A DNA stretch of 64,000 nt from CAUZIZ01 sp965222655 (lineage in GTDB: Bacteria; Acidobacteriota; UBA6911; RPQK01; JAJDTT01), in contig CBDCUP010000019.1 of NCBI GenBank assembly GCA_965222655.1, positions 186,001 to 250,000 of the forward strand. Reading direction: 5' to 3'. Shown here piece by piece: positions 25,285 to 34,013 of the stretch. How positions within the stretch are numbered: the first letter of the stretch is position 1; each line of letters begins with the position of its first letter. A program made the translations under genes and the position numbers. The notes under the pieces are model-generated. The model had not been told where the DNA came from. It worked only from the letters and a program-made list of their open reading frames with translations, and made no database searches.

Positions 25285-26937
25285 ATGACTGAACCCTACC
25301 AGATTGGCAACTATGCGGAGACCTATTCCAACTTTCGACTCGAGGCTCCCGAGCGTTACAACTGGGCCTACGATGTGTTCGATCGCTGGGCGGAGAATCC
25401 TGACAAGTTGGCCCTTTTTTGGGTCGGTGCGTTGGGAGAGCGGAAGGTCACCTTCCGAGAATTGAGTGAGCGGTCGCAGCGGGTTGCGAACGCTCTAATT
25501 GGCTTGGGATCGCAGCCCGGCGATCGCGTCTTTGTGATGCTTCCGCGGATCGTCGAGTGGTGGGAGATCCTTCTGGGCAGCATCCGAGCACAAACCGTTT
25601 CGATTCCCGGCACCACGTTGCTGACGTCCCAGGACATCGCTTATCGGCTGAACGCCGCCTCGGTGAAGATTGCGATCACGGACTCGGATAACATCGACAA
25701 GCTCGAAGCGGTGCGTCAGGAATGTCCTGATCTGGAGCACATCATCGTGGTGGGGGAAACTCCGGGTGTGCTGTCGTATGAGGATCTACTGCGTTCCAGC
25801 TCGCCCAGGTTGGACCATCCCCAGAACCTCGCTTCCGATCCCTTGATGATCTACTTCACTTCGGGCACTACCGGCTATCCCAAGATGGTCCTGAATGATC
25901 ACGTCACCTATCCCCTGGCACACATCATTACCGGCAAGTACTGGCTCGACAACCGGCCCACGGACCTTCACTGGACCCTCTCCGACACGGGTTGGGCGCA
26001 GGCGGCATGGACCTGTTTCTTTGCTCCCTGGAACATGGGTGCAGCCCTCTTCATCTGGGACCACAGGGGCAAGTTCGATTCTCAGGGAACCCTGCAAATG
26101 CTGCAGCGCTATCCCATCACCACGTTTTTTGCTCCGACGACTGCCTACCGCATGCTGATTCTGGAGGATCTCAAAGACTTTCAATCCAAGACTCTCCGAC
26201 TCTCGGTGGGAGCTGGCGAGGCCGTCAACCCCGAGGTGATCGACGCCTGGCGGGAGGGTACTGGACATCATATCTGGGAGGGCTACGGCCAGACCGAGAC
26301 GGTCCTCTGTGTCGCCACTTTTCCCGGGATGCACTACAAGCCAGGCTCCATGGGAGTAGCCGCGCCCGGATTTCAGATGGGAGTGGTTGATGCCGAGGGA
26401 AACGAGCTGGCCGTTGATGAAGAGGGGGACATTGCGATTCGGGTTCGGCCAGAGCGTCCCGTGGGGTTGTTTCGAGAGTATTACAGGAACCCCGAGGCGA
26501 CTGCCGGCTGCTTCGCCGGGGACTGGTACCTCACCGGAGACCGCGCTAGGCGTGACGAGGATGGCTATTTCTACTTTGTCAGCCGCTCCGACGACTTGAT
26601 CAACACCGCGGCCTACAGAGTCGGTCCCTTCGAAGTGGAGTCTGCGATGATCGAGCATTCCGCGGTAGCTGAGGTGGCGGTGGTGGGAAGCCCGGACCGA
26701 CTGCGCGGAGAGATCATCAAGGCTTTCGTCGTGCTGAGTGCCGGTCATTTGGCGTCAGACGAACTGGTGGAGCAGCTGCAGAAGCATGTCATCCGCGTCA
26801 CCGCTCCCTACAAGTACCCACGAGAAATCGAGTTCCTGGAGGAGCTGCCCAAGACGATCAGTGGCAAGATCCGGCGCAACGTCTTGCGCCAGCGCGAGGT
26901 GGATAAGAAGGCTGCGGAAGGGAGCACCAAGTCGTGA
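25285..26937 (+). CDS. Medium-chain type acyl-CoA synthetase (AMP-forming)
   Basis: 550 residues of the ANL superfamily. Core motifs: A3 loop YFTSGTTGYPKMV, A5 WEGYGQTETV, A7 LTGDRARRDEDGYFYF, A8 hinge SDDLINTAAYRVGPFEVE, and A10 PKTISGKIRRN with the catalytic lysine. The N-terminus and TDLHWTLSDTGWAQ match the ACSM/medium-chain group. It activates a carboxylic acid (medium-chain, branched or aromatic) to its CoA thioester in the cytoplasm. The start ATG has GAGGAGAAAC just upstream. Its stop overlaps the acyl-CoA dehydrogenase start by 4 bp (GTGA), so the two are translationally coupled. Confidence 0.93.
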   Translation: MTEPYQIGNYAETYSNFRLEAPERYNWAYDVFDRWAENPDKLALFWVGALGERKVTFRELSERSQRVANALIGLGSQPGDRVFVMLPRIVEWWEILLGSIRAQTVSIPGTTLLTSQDIAYRLNAASVKIAITDSDNIDKLEAVRQECPDLEHIIVVGETPGVLSYEDLLRSSSPRLDHPQNLASDPLMIYFTSGTTGYPKMVLNDHVTYPLAHIITGKYWLDNRPTDLHWTLSDTGWAQAAWTCFFAPWNMGAALFIWDHRGKFDSQGTLQMLQRYPITTFFAPTTAYRMLILEDLKDFQSKTLRLSVGAGEAVNPEVIDAWREGTGHHIWEGYGQTETVLCVATFPGMHYKPGSMGVAAPGFQMGVVDAEGNELAVDEEGDIAIRVRPERPVGLFREYYRNPEATAGCFAGDWYLTGDRARRDEDGYFYFVSRSDDLINTAAYRVGPFEVESAMIEHSAVAEVAVVGSPDRLRGEIIKAFVVLSAGHLASDELVEQLQKHVIRVTAPYKYPREIEFLEELPKTISGKIRRNVLRQREVDKKAAEGSTKS

Positions 26938-28085
26938 GTGAACTCTCCGACTACTTTGGTGAAGAGCACGAGCTCTTCCGCGAATCCCTACGCCGCTTCG
27001 TCCAGGAGGAGATCGTCCCCAATGTAGAGGAGTGGGAAGAGCTGGGCAGAACACCCCGCAGTCTGTTCGAAAAAATGGGTCAGCTGGGGTTTCTGGGAGC
27101 CGAGTTCCCGACCGAATACGGTGGTGCTGGGGCCGACTTCTGGATGTCCGTGGTTCTGGCCGAGGAACTTGCCCGCTGTCGTTCCGGCGGTGTCGCCTTC
27201 AGCATCATCGTGCACACCGACATGTCCTCTCCCTGGCTGGCCCGATTCGGAACCGATGAGCAGAAGGCCAGATATCTGCCCTCCATCATTGCCGGAGAAA
27301 CCATCTGCGCCCTCGCCATCACCGAGCCGGACGCGGGTTCGGACATGGCTGCTATTAGCACCAGAGCACGCAAAGAGGGTAGCGACTGGGTCATCACTGG
27401 AGCCAAGACGTTTATCACCAACGGCGTCTATGGCGATCTCTACTTCGTCGCCGCTCGGACTCGGGAAGAGGGTCCTCGCCGAGAGCGTCTGTCCCAGTTC
27501 CTGGTGGAACGGGACACGCCCGGTTTTGCGGTGTCGAAGAAGCTGGAAAAGACGGGCATGTGGGCCTCGGACACTGCCGAACTGGTCTTTGACCAGGTCC
27601 GGGTGCCGGAGGCGAACCTCCTGGGGCAGGAAGGGAAGGGCTTCGCGCAGCTGGTGGCAGGTCTTCAACAGGAGCGCCTCACGGCCGCGATTCTATGTGT
27701 CTCCGCGTCCCAGCAGGCACTTGAAGATTGCCAGGAGTATCTGCGTCAGCGCCAGGCGTTCGGTCGACCTTTGGCTGAGTTTCAGGCCCTACGCCATCGC
27801 GTCGCCGACATGGCCACCGAGATCGAAGCCGCGCGCCAGCTTACCTATCATGCCGCAGGCCTCTTTTCCTCCGGCAAAGATTGTCTCAAGGAAGTTTCGA
27901 TGGCCAAACTCTACGCGACCGAAAGCGCCAACCGCGTGGCCTACCAGGCAGTCCAGCTCCACGGTGGCTACGGCTATATGAGGGAGTATGCAGTAGAACG
28001 CTTCGCTCGAGACTACCGCCTCTGGCCCATAGCCTCAGGAAGCTCGGAGATCATGCGCGAGATCATTTCAAAGCAACTGCTTTGA
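26934..28085 (+). CDS. Acyl-CoA dehydrogenase
   Basis: 383 residues, complete three-domain ACAD fold. Visible motifs: YGGAGADFW, ALAITEPDAGSDMAAI (FAD/substrate), FITNGVYGDLYFVAARTR, KTGMWASDTAELVFD, and QLHGGYGYMREYAVER. The usual IYEGTSEI position reads IASGSSEI, so the catalytic glutamate is not there; the alternative position used by long-chain and isovaleryl enzymes is present in QQERLTAAI (inference from the family). It introduces the alpha-beta double bond into the acyl-CoA made by the preceding ligase. It starts with GTG overlapping the ligase stop. Confidence 0.92.
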   Translation: MSELSDYFGEEHELFRESLRRFVQEEIVPNVEEWEELGRTPRSLFEKMGQLGFLGAEFPTEYGGAGADFWMSVVLAEELARCRSGGVAFSIIVHTDMSSPWLARFGTDEQKARYLPSIIAGETICALAITEPDAGSDMAAISTRARKEGSDWVITGAKTFITNGVYGDLYFVAARTREEGPRRERLSQFLVERDTPGFAVSKKLEKTGMWASDTAELVFDQVRVPEANLLGQEGKGFAQLVAGLQQERLTAAILCVSASQQALEDCQEYLRQRQAFGRPLAEFQALRHRVADMATEIEAARQLTYHAAGLFSSGKDCLKEVSMAKLYATESANRVAYQAVQLHGGYGYMREYAVERFARDYRLWPIASGSSEIMREIISKQLL

Positions 28086-28116
28086 GCTGACCTCGCGCAT
28101 GATCCCCGAGCGTTCC

Positions 28117-28261
28117 AAGGTCCCAAGCACCAAGGTCCCAACTCACAAGTAAGATGCAAGCCCCAAGTTCCCAGAAGAACCCCAAGGCACCAGATTCCAA
28201 CAATCTGGAGCTTGGACCTTGGATCTTACTTGTGAGTTGGGGCCTTGGTGCTTGGGACCTT
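28117..28261. repeat. Long imperfect palindrome between convergent genes
   Basis: Left arm 28117-28155 (AAGGTCCCAAGCACCAAGGT...) pairs with right arm 28223-28261 (...CCTTGGTGCTTGGGACCTT) over about 39 bp with one mismatch. The sequence is built from variants of a short CCAAG/CTTGG word, also seen near 61400-61450. The right arm overlaps the last codons of the enoyl-CoA hydratase gene. It would form a terminator-like stem for either strand. Confidence 0.75.
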
Positions 28262-29026
28262 CGTCCGCCGCGTCCGCCGCTGGGTGGTGAAGGCCGTGAG
28301 CCTCTCCTGACACTCCGGCGACCGGAAGCAGTGTTCGAAGGCGGCGGACGCATGGGCGTCCCAGTGATCCTGTCTCAGGGGTGACATCTGGTTGAGCAGG
28401 GTCTTGGTCCTTTTCAGACCCTCCGATGGGAAGGACGCGAGCTGGCGTGCCAGGGCCTCTCCTCTTTGGAGAAGTTGATCGTCGGGGACGACTTCGTTGA
28501 CCAGGCCGATTTCCCTGGCTTGTTCGCCTCGGATCCTGGTACACGTCAACAGTAGCCAGCGGGCGGTAGAGTTGCCGACGACGTCCATCAGCCGGCCCAC
28601 GGCCCAGGGTGGCGTCCATCCCAGTTCCACTTCCGGAAGACCCAGAGTGGCCGACTCGGTCGTGAGGTGGAAATCGTGGTAGAGCGCAACCTGCAGTCCC
28701 CCGCCCAGCGCGTAGCCATGGGTCAACGCGATTGTGGGTTGGGGCAGGGAGTCGAGCAGGGCGAAGGCCTCAGCCTGTTGACGTTCCGAGGAAGCCGCCT
28801 CGGCCGCCGACATCTCTCTAAGCTCGTGCAGATCGCTACCGGCGCAGAATCCACGTCCTTCGCCGCGGGTGAGGACGACTCGGACATCTTCCCGTTCCCG
28901 CAGTGCCAGGACGTGAGCCGCGTATTCCCGCACGATCGCCTGGTTGAGTGCGTTCAAAACCTGGGGCCGGTTGAGGACCAGCCAGGCGATCCCATCGTCG
29001 ACGCTCAGATGAACCAGATCAGCCAT
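28226..29026 (-). CDS. Enoyl-CoA hydratase/isomerase family protein
   Basis: The start at the ATG encoding MADLVHLSVDDGIAWLVLNR overlaps the upstream thioesterase stop by 8 bp, so the two are coupled. The crotonase fold is visible: NRPQVLNALNQ, FCAGSDLHELREM (oxyanion hole), HGYALGGGLQVALYHDF, and GLPEVELGWTPPWAVGRL, with one glutamate in the usual catalytic position (PEVE). It adds water to an enoyl-CoA or isomerises it. The C-terminal tail (TQRRTRRTKVPSTKAPTHK) is encoded by the right arm of the palindrome at 28117-28261, so the original C-terminus has probably been replaced by the repeat. Confidence 0.87.
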   Translation of the reverse strand: MADLVHLSVDDGIAWLVLNRPQVLNALNQAIVREYAAHVLALREREDVRVVLTRGEGRGFCAGSDLHELREMSAAEAASSERQQAEAFALLDSLPQPTIALTHGYALGGGLQVALYHDFHLTTESATLGLPEVELGWTPPWAVGRLMDVVGNSTARWLLLTCTRIRGEQAREIGLVNEVVPDDQLLQRGEALARQLASFPSEGLKRTKTLLNQMSPLRQDHWDAHASAAFEHCFRSPECQERLTAFTTQRRTRRTKVPSTKAPTHK

Positions 29027-29420
29027 TGCCCTTTTCGGCTGCCGCGTCCAGAAACTTGGCCATGGAGTTGATGATGAACCGGTCGTGGGTACCGCTGGCA
29101 ATCCGCTCCCGCTCGTCGCGCGCCTCAAAGCGGAACACCAGCCGCTTTCTGTCGATTTCAACCAACTCCACCCGGGAGAAAACCTTCATCCCCGCTGGGG
29201 TTGCGGCTAGATGCTGAACCTCGACTCGGGTACCAACAGTGGCTTGGCCGTCTTCGAGCGTCGGTGCCACGCATCGGATCGCCGTCTCTTCGAGGAAGGC
29301 TATGAGTGCCGGTGTAGCGAAGACCTGAACGCCGGGGTTGCCGAAGTGGTCGGCCGTCAAATCGGGCGTTACCAGCTTTTCCAGTTCCAAGGATCTACCG
29401 ACTTCGAGTGATTCGGTCAT
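29019..29420 (-). CDS. Hot-dog thioesterase, fluoroacetyl-CoA thioesterase (FlK)-like
   Basis: 134 residues from MTESLEVGRSLELEKLV. The FlK-type hot-dog pattern is complete: TPALIAFLEETAIR (with the Glu), VGTRVEVQHLAATPAGMKV (His), VELVEIDRKRLVFRFEARDE and ERIASGTHDRFII. Relatives hydrolyse short acyl-CoA esters. Here it is coupled by an 8-bp overlap to an enoyl-CoA hydratase, suggesting a house-keeping or product-release step of acyl-CoA breakdown. True fluoroacetate specificity cannot be inferred. The upstream in-frame start at 29465 is less likely. Confidence 0.82.
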   Translation of the reverse strand: MTESLEVGRSLELEKLVTPDLTADHFGNPGVQVFATPALIAFLEETAIRCVAPTLEDGQATVGTRVEVQHLAATPAGMKVFSRVELVEIDRKRLVFRFEARDERERIASGTHDRFIINSMAKFLDAAAEKGNG

Positions 29421-29492
29421 TCTGTATGCGTCCTCATTCTTACCCGTGCCTTTGCCCGAGCTCATTCTTGGACCGGAACGGGCAAGGGCCGT

Positions 29493-30533
29493 CTACGCCG
29501 ATCCCGTGAGTTCCTGTCGCACGATTTTGGTGCCTGCAACCATGCTTTCGAGTTTCTTCACCGTAATCCAGCGAGGAAGCTGAAAGAATCCACAGTCTGG
29601 AACAATCCACAGTTTCTCCGCCGGAACGTACTTCAGTGACCGACGGATCAGCTCGGCTACGTCCTCCGGGGTCTCCCGATAGAAGGACTTGATATCGATG
29701 ACGCCTACTCCGATCTCCCGTTCCTGGGCGAGTTCCCTACAAAGCTCCAACTCGGCCATCTCGCGGTTTGCGAACTCGAGGATGAACTGGTCGCATTTCG
29801 ACTCGAGAAGCTCTGGGAGCATCCATCCGAACTGACGTTTGCCGCGAGGACGAGATGCCAGATTGCCAAAGCAGATGTGGAAGCCGATCTTGGCATCGAC
29901 TCCCTCGACACAGCGGTTGAAGAGCGCGACGTATTCCTTCAACTGGCCTGGCATAATGGCGAAGGATGGCTCATCCAGCTGGATGTAATCGGCACCGTTC
30001 TCGACCAGGGTCCTGAGTTCCTGGTTGATCACTTCAGCGAACTCCCAGAAGAGTTCCATCCGATCCTTGTAGAACTCGCGGACGGCGCTGTCCCGAATGT
30101 GGATGGAGATGGTGAGGGGGCCCGGACAGGTCGCTTTCAGTCGCCTGTTCGTCTGCTTTTTCAAATACTGGAACTCTTCCACGATGCCCAGTCCCTTGGG
30201 AACAGTGACCTTCTCAGTAAGACGATAGCGCGGCACTGAATCGTAGCCATAGAGGCCTACTTTGCGCAGGGGCTCATCCGGCTCGATTCCCTGCATGCGC
30301 CGGTAAAAACTCTGCACAAAATACCAGCGCCGCATCTCCCCGTCGGTGATGATGTCGACATCGGCTTTCTCCATGTCCAGAATCGCCAGCTTGACCGCGT
30401 CATCGAAGGTCTCGCGCAGATCCGTCTGGCCATACTTGCCCTCCTTGATCGCGTCCAGAGCGGTCCACAACCAGGAAGGGGTAGCGTGGCTGCCGATAAC
30501 GGAAGTAGGAAGCAGGGGGAGCTTATCGTTCAT
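29493..30533 (-). CDS. MetE C-terminal-like (cobalamin-independent methionine synthase family) protein
   Basis: 346 residues equal to the C-terminal catalytic barrel of MetE without the N-terminal half. The zinc ligands are visible as FHICFGN (His, Cys), a conserved glutamate in ILEFANREM, and VPDCGF (Cys). Substrate-binding blocks include DIITDGEMRRWYFVQ, CPGPLTISIHIRD and DYIQLDEPSF. It may transfer a methyl group to a thiol or cleave a thioether/methoxy compound; single-barrel members often serve in catabolism instead of methionine synthesis. It has a GGAGA site upstream (ATTAGGAGAAAATAAA). Same strand as the thioesterase and hydratase, 73 bp apart. Confidence 0.87.
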   Translation of the reverse strand: MNDKLPLLPTSVIGSHATPSWLWTALDAIKEGKYGQTDLRETFDDAVKLAILDMEKADVDIITDGEMRRWYFVQSFYRRMQGIEPDEPLRKVGLYGYDSVPRYRLTEKVTVPKGLGIVEEFQYLKKQTNRRLKATCPGPLTISIHIRDSAVREFYKDRMELFWEFAEVINQELRTLVENGADYIQLDEPSFAIMPGQLKEYVALFNRCVEGVDAKIGFHICFGNLASRPRGKRQFGWMLPELLESKCDQFILEFANREMAELELCRELAQEREIGVGVIDIKSFYRETPEDVAELIRRSLKYVPAEKLWIVPDCGFFQLPRWITVKKLESMVAGTKIVRQELTGSA

Positions 30534-30752
30534 TTTATTTTCTCCTAATCAAAATCCCTAAACGAGGGAATGCTATCAGATTCCGTTAAGCGTCTGAACG
30601 TCTGAACGTCAGATCAGAGGTCGCAGGTCGCAGGTCCCAGGTTGTGAGCCGGCAACTTTGCTCTTGCGAAAACCATTTCCGTGATGAACGAGTTCGACCG
30701 TTACCAGCATCGTCTAAGTCGATAGAGACCTGCGACTTGCGACCTCTGCTTT

Positions 30753-31907
30753 TCACCTGGGCCCATCAAAAGTCAGGACCCTTTGCGGGTTCTCTTCCAC
30801 CAGAGTCCGGATCTGGGCCTGGGTGACGCCCTTTTTCAACAAATGGGGGACGAACTGTTCCAGGACAAACGAGTACCCCATCCCTCCGTAGGACTTGAGG
30901 AAGATCTTCCGGTCTACATCCTGGGAGAGAAGGATCCGCTTCAGGTAGCCCATCTTGATCAACTGCAGGATACCCTCCCCGACGTGGGCTGCAGTCACCC
31001 GCTTCCGCAGCATCGCGAACTCACCCAGGAGGTCGAATTCGACGTAGGCACCACGCTCCAGAAGACTCTTCAGGAGAGGCATGTCCTTTACCAGTGCATC
31101 GCTGTGTCCCAGAATCACCCGGCCCAGGTCGGCCCCTTCCGATTCCAGTAGATCCAGGATTCGATGCTGGTCGTTCGTCCCAGCATAGGCAGCGGTGTGC
31201 AGGGAGACCGCTGCACCGGTGAGGCGGGCAGCCCGGCCCGAGGCCCGGATCACCTTGATTTCATTCTGGGTCAGAGGATTACCGATGGTTCCCACTTCAC
31301 CGATGATACCGGAGCGGATGCCTGAGCCGCCCACTCCGATCGTTACGTCCCGGACGATCTCCTGGGTGAGACTCTCGACCGAACGATCGTCCATGTCCCG
31401 GGGATGCCACGACTTGGTGTACCAGCTGGCGCCCATGATGATGTGGACGCCGGTGGTCTTGGAGACGCGGAGCAGCGCTCGGGGGTCGCGGCCCAGGCCG
31501 ATACTGGTGGCGTCGACGAGGGTACCGCCTCCCTGCTTTCGGTAGCCTTCCAGCTCCCGAACGGCCATCTCCTCGTCGCCCAGGATCAGGTTGTCACGAT
31601 TCTGGTACCCCATGATCACGGCTCCTAACATGTCCATGGTCAAGGGCTTGAGGTAGAAGCCGACCCGGGTGGCCTCTGTCGGGCCCGAAGTGGAAGGGTG
31701 GTTCTGGTTGATGAAAATGTGCTCGTGCATCATGGTGGCCCCGAGGGCAGCGGGTTCGACAGGGCCATTGACGGTGAGGACCTTTCCCGCGAGGTTGGGG
31801 ATTGGTGGCGTGCTTTTCGGCACCTCTAGACCGGCACCTCGGACAGATGTCAGAAGCAGGCAAGAGGCCAGCAGTAGAGAACTTGATGCGCTTCTGGTGA
31901 GGTTCAT
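30753..31907 (-). CDS. Phosphotriesterase-like secreted hydrolase (copy 1, intact)
   Basis: About 385 residues from ATG 31907; a signal peptide (MNLTRSASSSLLLASCLLLT) follows directly. Amidohydrolase/PTE motifs: MMHEHIF (two metal His), IGEVGTIGNPLT, AVSLHTAAYAGTNDQH, VILGHSDALVKD, and LSQDVDRK (Asp). The family includes organophosphate hydrolases and quorum-quenching lactonases; the substrate here is unknown. The protein should act in the periplasm. It is transcribed divergently from Oar-type receptor 1 (260 bp between starts). The same pairing recurs in the duplicated copy at 41777, which points to a functional link. Confidence 0.85.
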   Translation of the reverse strand: MNLTRSASSSLLLASCLLLTSVRGAGLEVPKSTPPIPNLAGKVLTVNGPVEPAALGATMMHEHIFINQNHPSTSGPTEATRVGFYLKPLTMDMLGAVIMGYQNRDNLILGDEEMAVRELEGYRKQGGGTLVDATSIGLGRDPRALLRVSKTTGVHIIMGASWYTKSWHPRDMDDRSVESLTQEIVRDVTIGVGGSGIRSGIIGEVGTIGNPLTQNEIKVIRASGRAARLTGAAVSLHTAAYAGTNDQHRILDLLESEGADLGRVILGHSDALVKDMPLLKSLLERGAYVEFDLLGEFAMLRKRVTAAHVGEGILQLIKMGYLKRILLSQDVDRKIFLKSYGGMGYSFVLEQFVPHLLKKGVTQAQIRTLVEENPQRVLTFDGPR

Positions 31908-32060
31908 TCTGTGCTCCGCGCAAGACCCGTAGCCGCAAGACGTCGGCACACGACTAGAATTCTCTACCATGTATAGCCCAAGCAGGGGGGCGCGTCCAGC
32001 CAGTTCCTCGCCTGTCTTGTTGGAAAGGCAACCACCTGACAATTTCTGTTACCAAAGTCC

Positions 32061-32090
32061 TTGCAAGTGTGGGTGTAGAACTGGTATTGT
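32061..32090 (+). promoter_or_regulatory. Candidate sigma70 promoter for TonB receptor 1
   Basis: TTGCAA (32061-32066), 18-bp spacer, TATTGT (32085-32090), in a stretch conserved between both receptor copies. In copy 2 the same place reads TTGCAA (42297-42302), 18 bp, TACCGT. A conserved stem-capable segment (GCATCGCC...GGCGGCGCTGCATCCC) and a GGAGG ribosome site precede the ATG at 32168. Conservation around it supports a role, but the box assignment is by eye. Confidence 0.4.
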
Positions 32091-32294
32091 AGTCAGTGCA
32101 TCGCCTGAAGGAAGGCGGCGCTGCATCCCACAGGGCAAATTCAAGGTATTTATTCGGAGGTACAGTAATGCGAAAGTCATTATTCCTTTCCGTATGTCTG
32201 CTCGCGGCACTGGTGGCGGTCACGCCACTTCAGGCCCAGCAATCCCGTGCCGGTGTAAGCGGCCAGGTTATGGACAATACGGGAGGTGTGATTC

Positions 32295-34013
32295 GGTTCT
32301 TCCGGTAAATGGGGAGGTCAAGTGGCCAGGTCCTCATGGATGAAGTAGAGGTTAAGCTTGAAGTAGTCCATGTCTCTGAAGCCATAGGCTCGTCTTTTGA
32401 GGACCTTAATCTTGTTGTTGAGTCCTTCGAGGGGGCCGGTTGAGATGCGGTGCTTGAAGTAGTCGAGTAGTCCGGGGCGATGCCGGTGGAGGGTGCGGGC
32501 GAGCCGGGCGAAGAACTGGTTGCCGATGCTGTAAGCCTGCTCGATCCAGGCATCCAGGAAGGCGTTGCCGGCCGCTGAGTCGGGGAGGTTCCAAAAGTGG
32601 CGGATCTCCTCCTTGAGGAGGTAGGCCTGATAGAGTGGCTCATTGATTTCCATGAGTTGCATGAGGTGTTCCAGGGAGCGCTCGTTGAGGTTTTCCAGCC
32701 CTCGTAACAAGAGAAAGCGGGTTCCTTTGAGGAGCTGTTTGCGGCCCGTTTCCAGTTTGCGCATCATGGAGCGGCGGGTCTGGTCAATGGCCTGGTTGGC
32801 CAGTGCGACGACGTGGTAGGGGTCGTGCACGACATCGACCTTGCCGGCGAAGACCTGGCGAATGGCCTTGCGGTAGGCGTCGGACATGTCGATGGCAATG
32901 GCGCGCAGGGACTTGCAGCGGCCTTTGAGGTGGCGCAGGCAGGCCACCAGCGCCTGGGCGTCTTTGCCTTCGTGTAGGGAGACGATCTGGCCACTTTCCA
33001 GGTCCAGCACCACCGTCATGTAGAGGTGCCCGCTGTGGGTAGCGAACTCATCGATCGCCAGATAGCGCAGTTGAGACAGCTTGCGCTTCTTGAGGCGCTG
33101 CCCCAGATGCTCCTTATGGATCTCTTTGACGAGGTCCCAGCCCACGCCCAGCAAGCGGGCAACGGCTTTGATGGTGGCGATGCGGCACAGCTGGACCACG
33201 TACTGGGCGAAGGCGTTCGTGTAGCGCCGTTTGCCCTGAGCGAAGGCAATCGGCTCGCGAAGGGTCTGGTCGCACTGGCTGCAGGATTGCCGGTGGCCAT
33301 GCAGGACCACGAACTGGTGGCGGGTCGCCACCGGTAGAGTGCGGATGCAGCGCTGGAAGCAGCCTTGCAGCTGAAGCCGGTTCCAGCGGGCACTGCAGTT
33401 GCGACACCGGCGCTTGTGCGGAGCCAGTTCGACGTGGTGAAATACGCCGCCGCCGCGATAGTCCGTGCGTTGGTGAACATAGCCCTTCAATCCGAGGGTG
33501 TGGTACAAGTAGCTAGTCGTCGCCATGATCGGTCCTCCGGGTTTGCCAAAATCGCCGAGGATGCCTGACATGGCGGCGCCGGTCAATCCCCATCGACCGG
33601 CTCTGCCTCGCCCTTGCAGCTTCGCAAGGCTCGTTACGGGAGCAGAGGTTGAGGTAGCGCTAACGCGCGATCCGGATTCTTTTGATCGAGGCTGAAGGCC
33701 GCCTCTTTCTGCCTGAACGGGGGAAGGCTATGGAAACTGCCGCGATGTGCAAACCGTGGAAAAACAACCAGCTCCAGCGCTAGGCCGAAAAGCGTCGCAA
33801 TCGTTTTTCCACCGTTCGCACAACGCTTGGAAAACTCCGAATCACGGGGGTGCTGGCCCGGCTCGATGACTGCTCGGAGTTTTCCACAGTTCCCACAGCC
33901 TCTGCTGCTACTGATATATATCTTTTAGGAGAATTCCAGAGCAAAAATAGACCGGATTAGACCGGATCTCAATAGCAAGCGCACCACCCACCTCCCCATT
34001 TGCCGGATGACCC
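32295..34013 (-). mobile_element. ISL3-family insertion sequence in TonB receptor 1
   Basis: 1719 bp. The left end GGTTCTTCCGGTAAATGGGG and the inverted right end GGGTCATCCGGCAAATGGGG match closely over the first 24 bp. The target duplication is TGTGATTC (8 bp, 32287-32294 and 34014-34021), the size expected for ISL3. The 487 bp upstream of the transposase within the element is non-coding and holds an inverted GGAAAACTCCGA/TCGGAGTTTTCC pair (33830-33890). Removal restores the receptor frame. Confidence 0.93.
32318..33526 (-). CDS. ISL3-family transposase
   Basis: 402 residues from the ATG preceded by GGAGGA (MATTSYLYHTLGLKGY). The N-terminal zinc-binding part has CRNCSARW and CSQC pairs. The DDE core shows LAIDEFATHSGHLYMTVVLD, AIAIDMSDAYRKAI, DPYHVVALAN and STGPLEGLNNKIKVLKRRAYG, all characteristic of ISL3 transposases. 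It is full length and uninterrupted, so the element may be active. It lies antisense to the receptor gene it disrupts. Confidence 0.93.
   Translation of the reverse strand: MATTSYLYHTLGLKGYVHQRTDYRGGGVFHHVELAPHKRRCRNCSARWNRLQLQGCFQRCIRTLPVATRHQFVVLHGHRQSCSQCDQTLREPIAFAQGKRRYTNAFAQYVVQLCRIATIKAVARLLGVGWDLVKEIHKEHLGQRLKKRKLSQLRYLAIDEFATHSGHLYMTVVLDLESGQIVSLHEGKDAQALVACLRHLKGRCKSLRAIAIDMSDAYRKAIRQVFAGKVDVVHDPYHVVALANQAIDQTRRSMMRKLETGRKQLLKGTRFLLLRGLENLNERSLEHLMQLMEINEPLYQAYLLKEEIRHFWNLPDSAAGNAFLDAWIEQAYSIGNQFFARLARTLHRHRPGLLDYFKHRISTGPLEGLNNKIKVLKRRAYGFRDMDYFKLNLYFIHEDLAT

Noticed and set aside
29420..29465. Fluoroacetate resistance from the FlK-like thioesterase
   Set aside because: The fold and catalytic pattern are shared by many short acyl-CoA thioesterases; no fluoro-metabolism gene is present.
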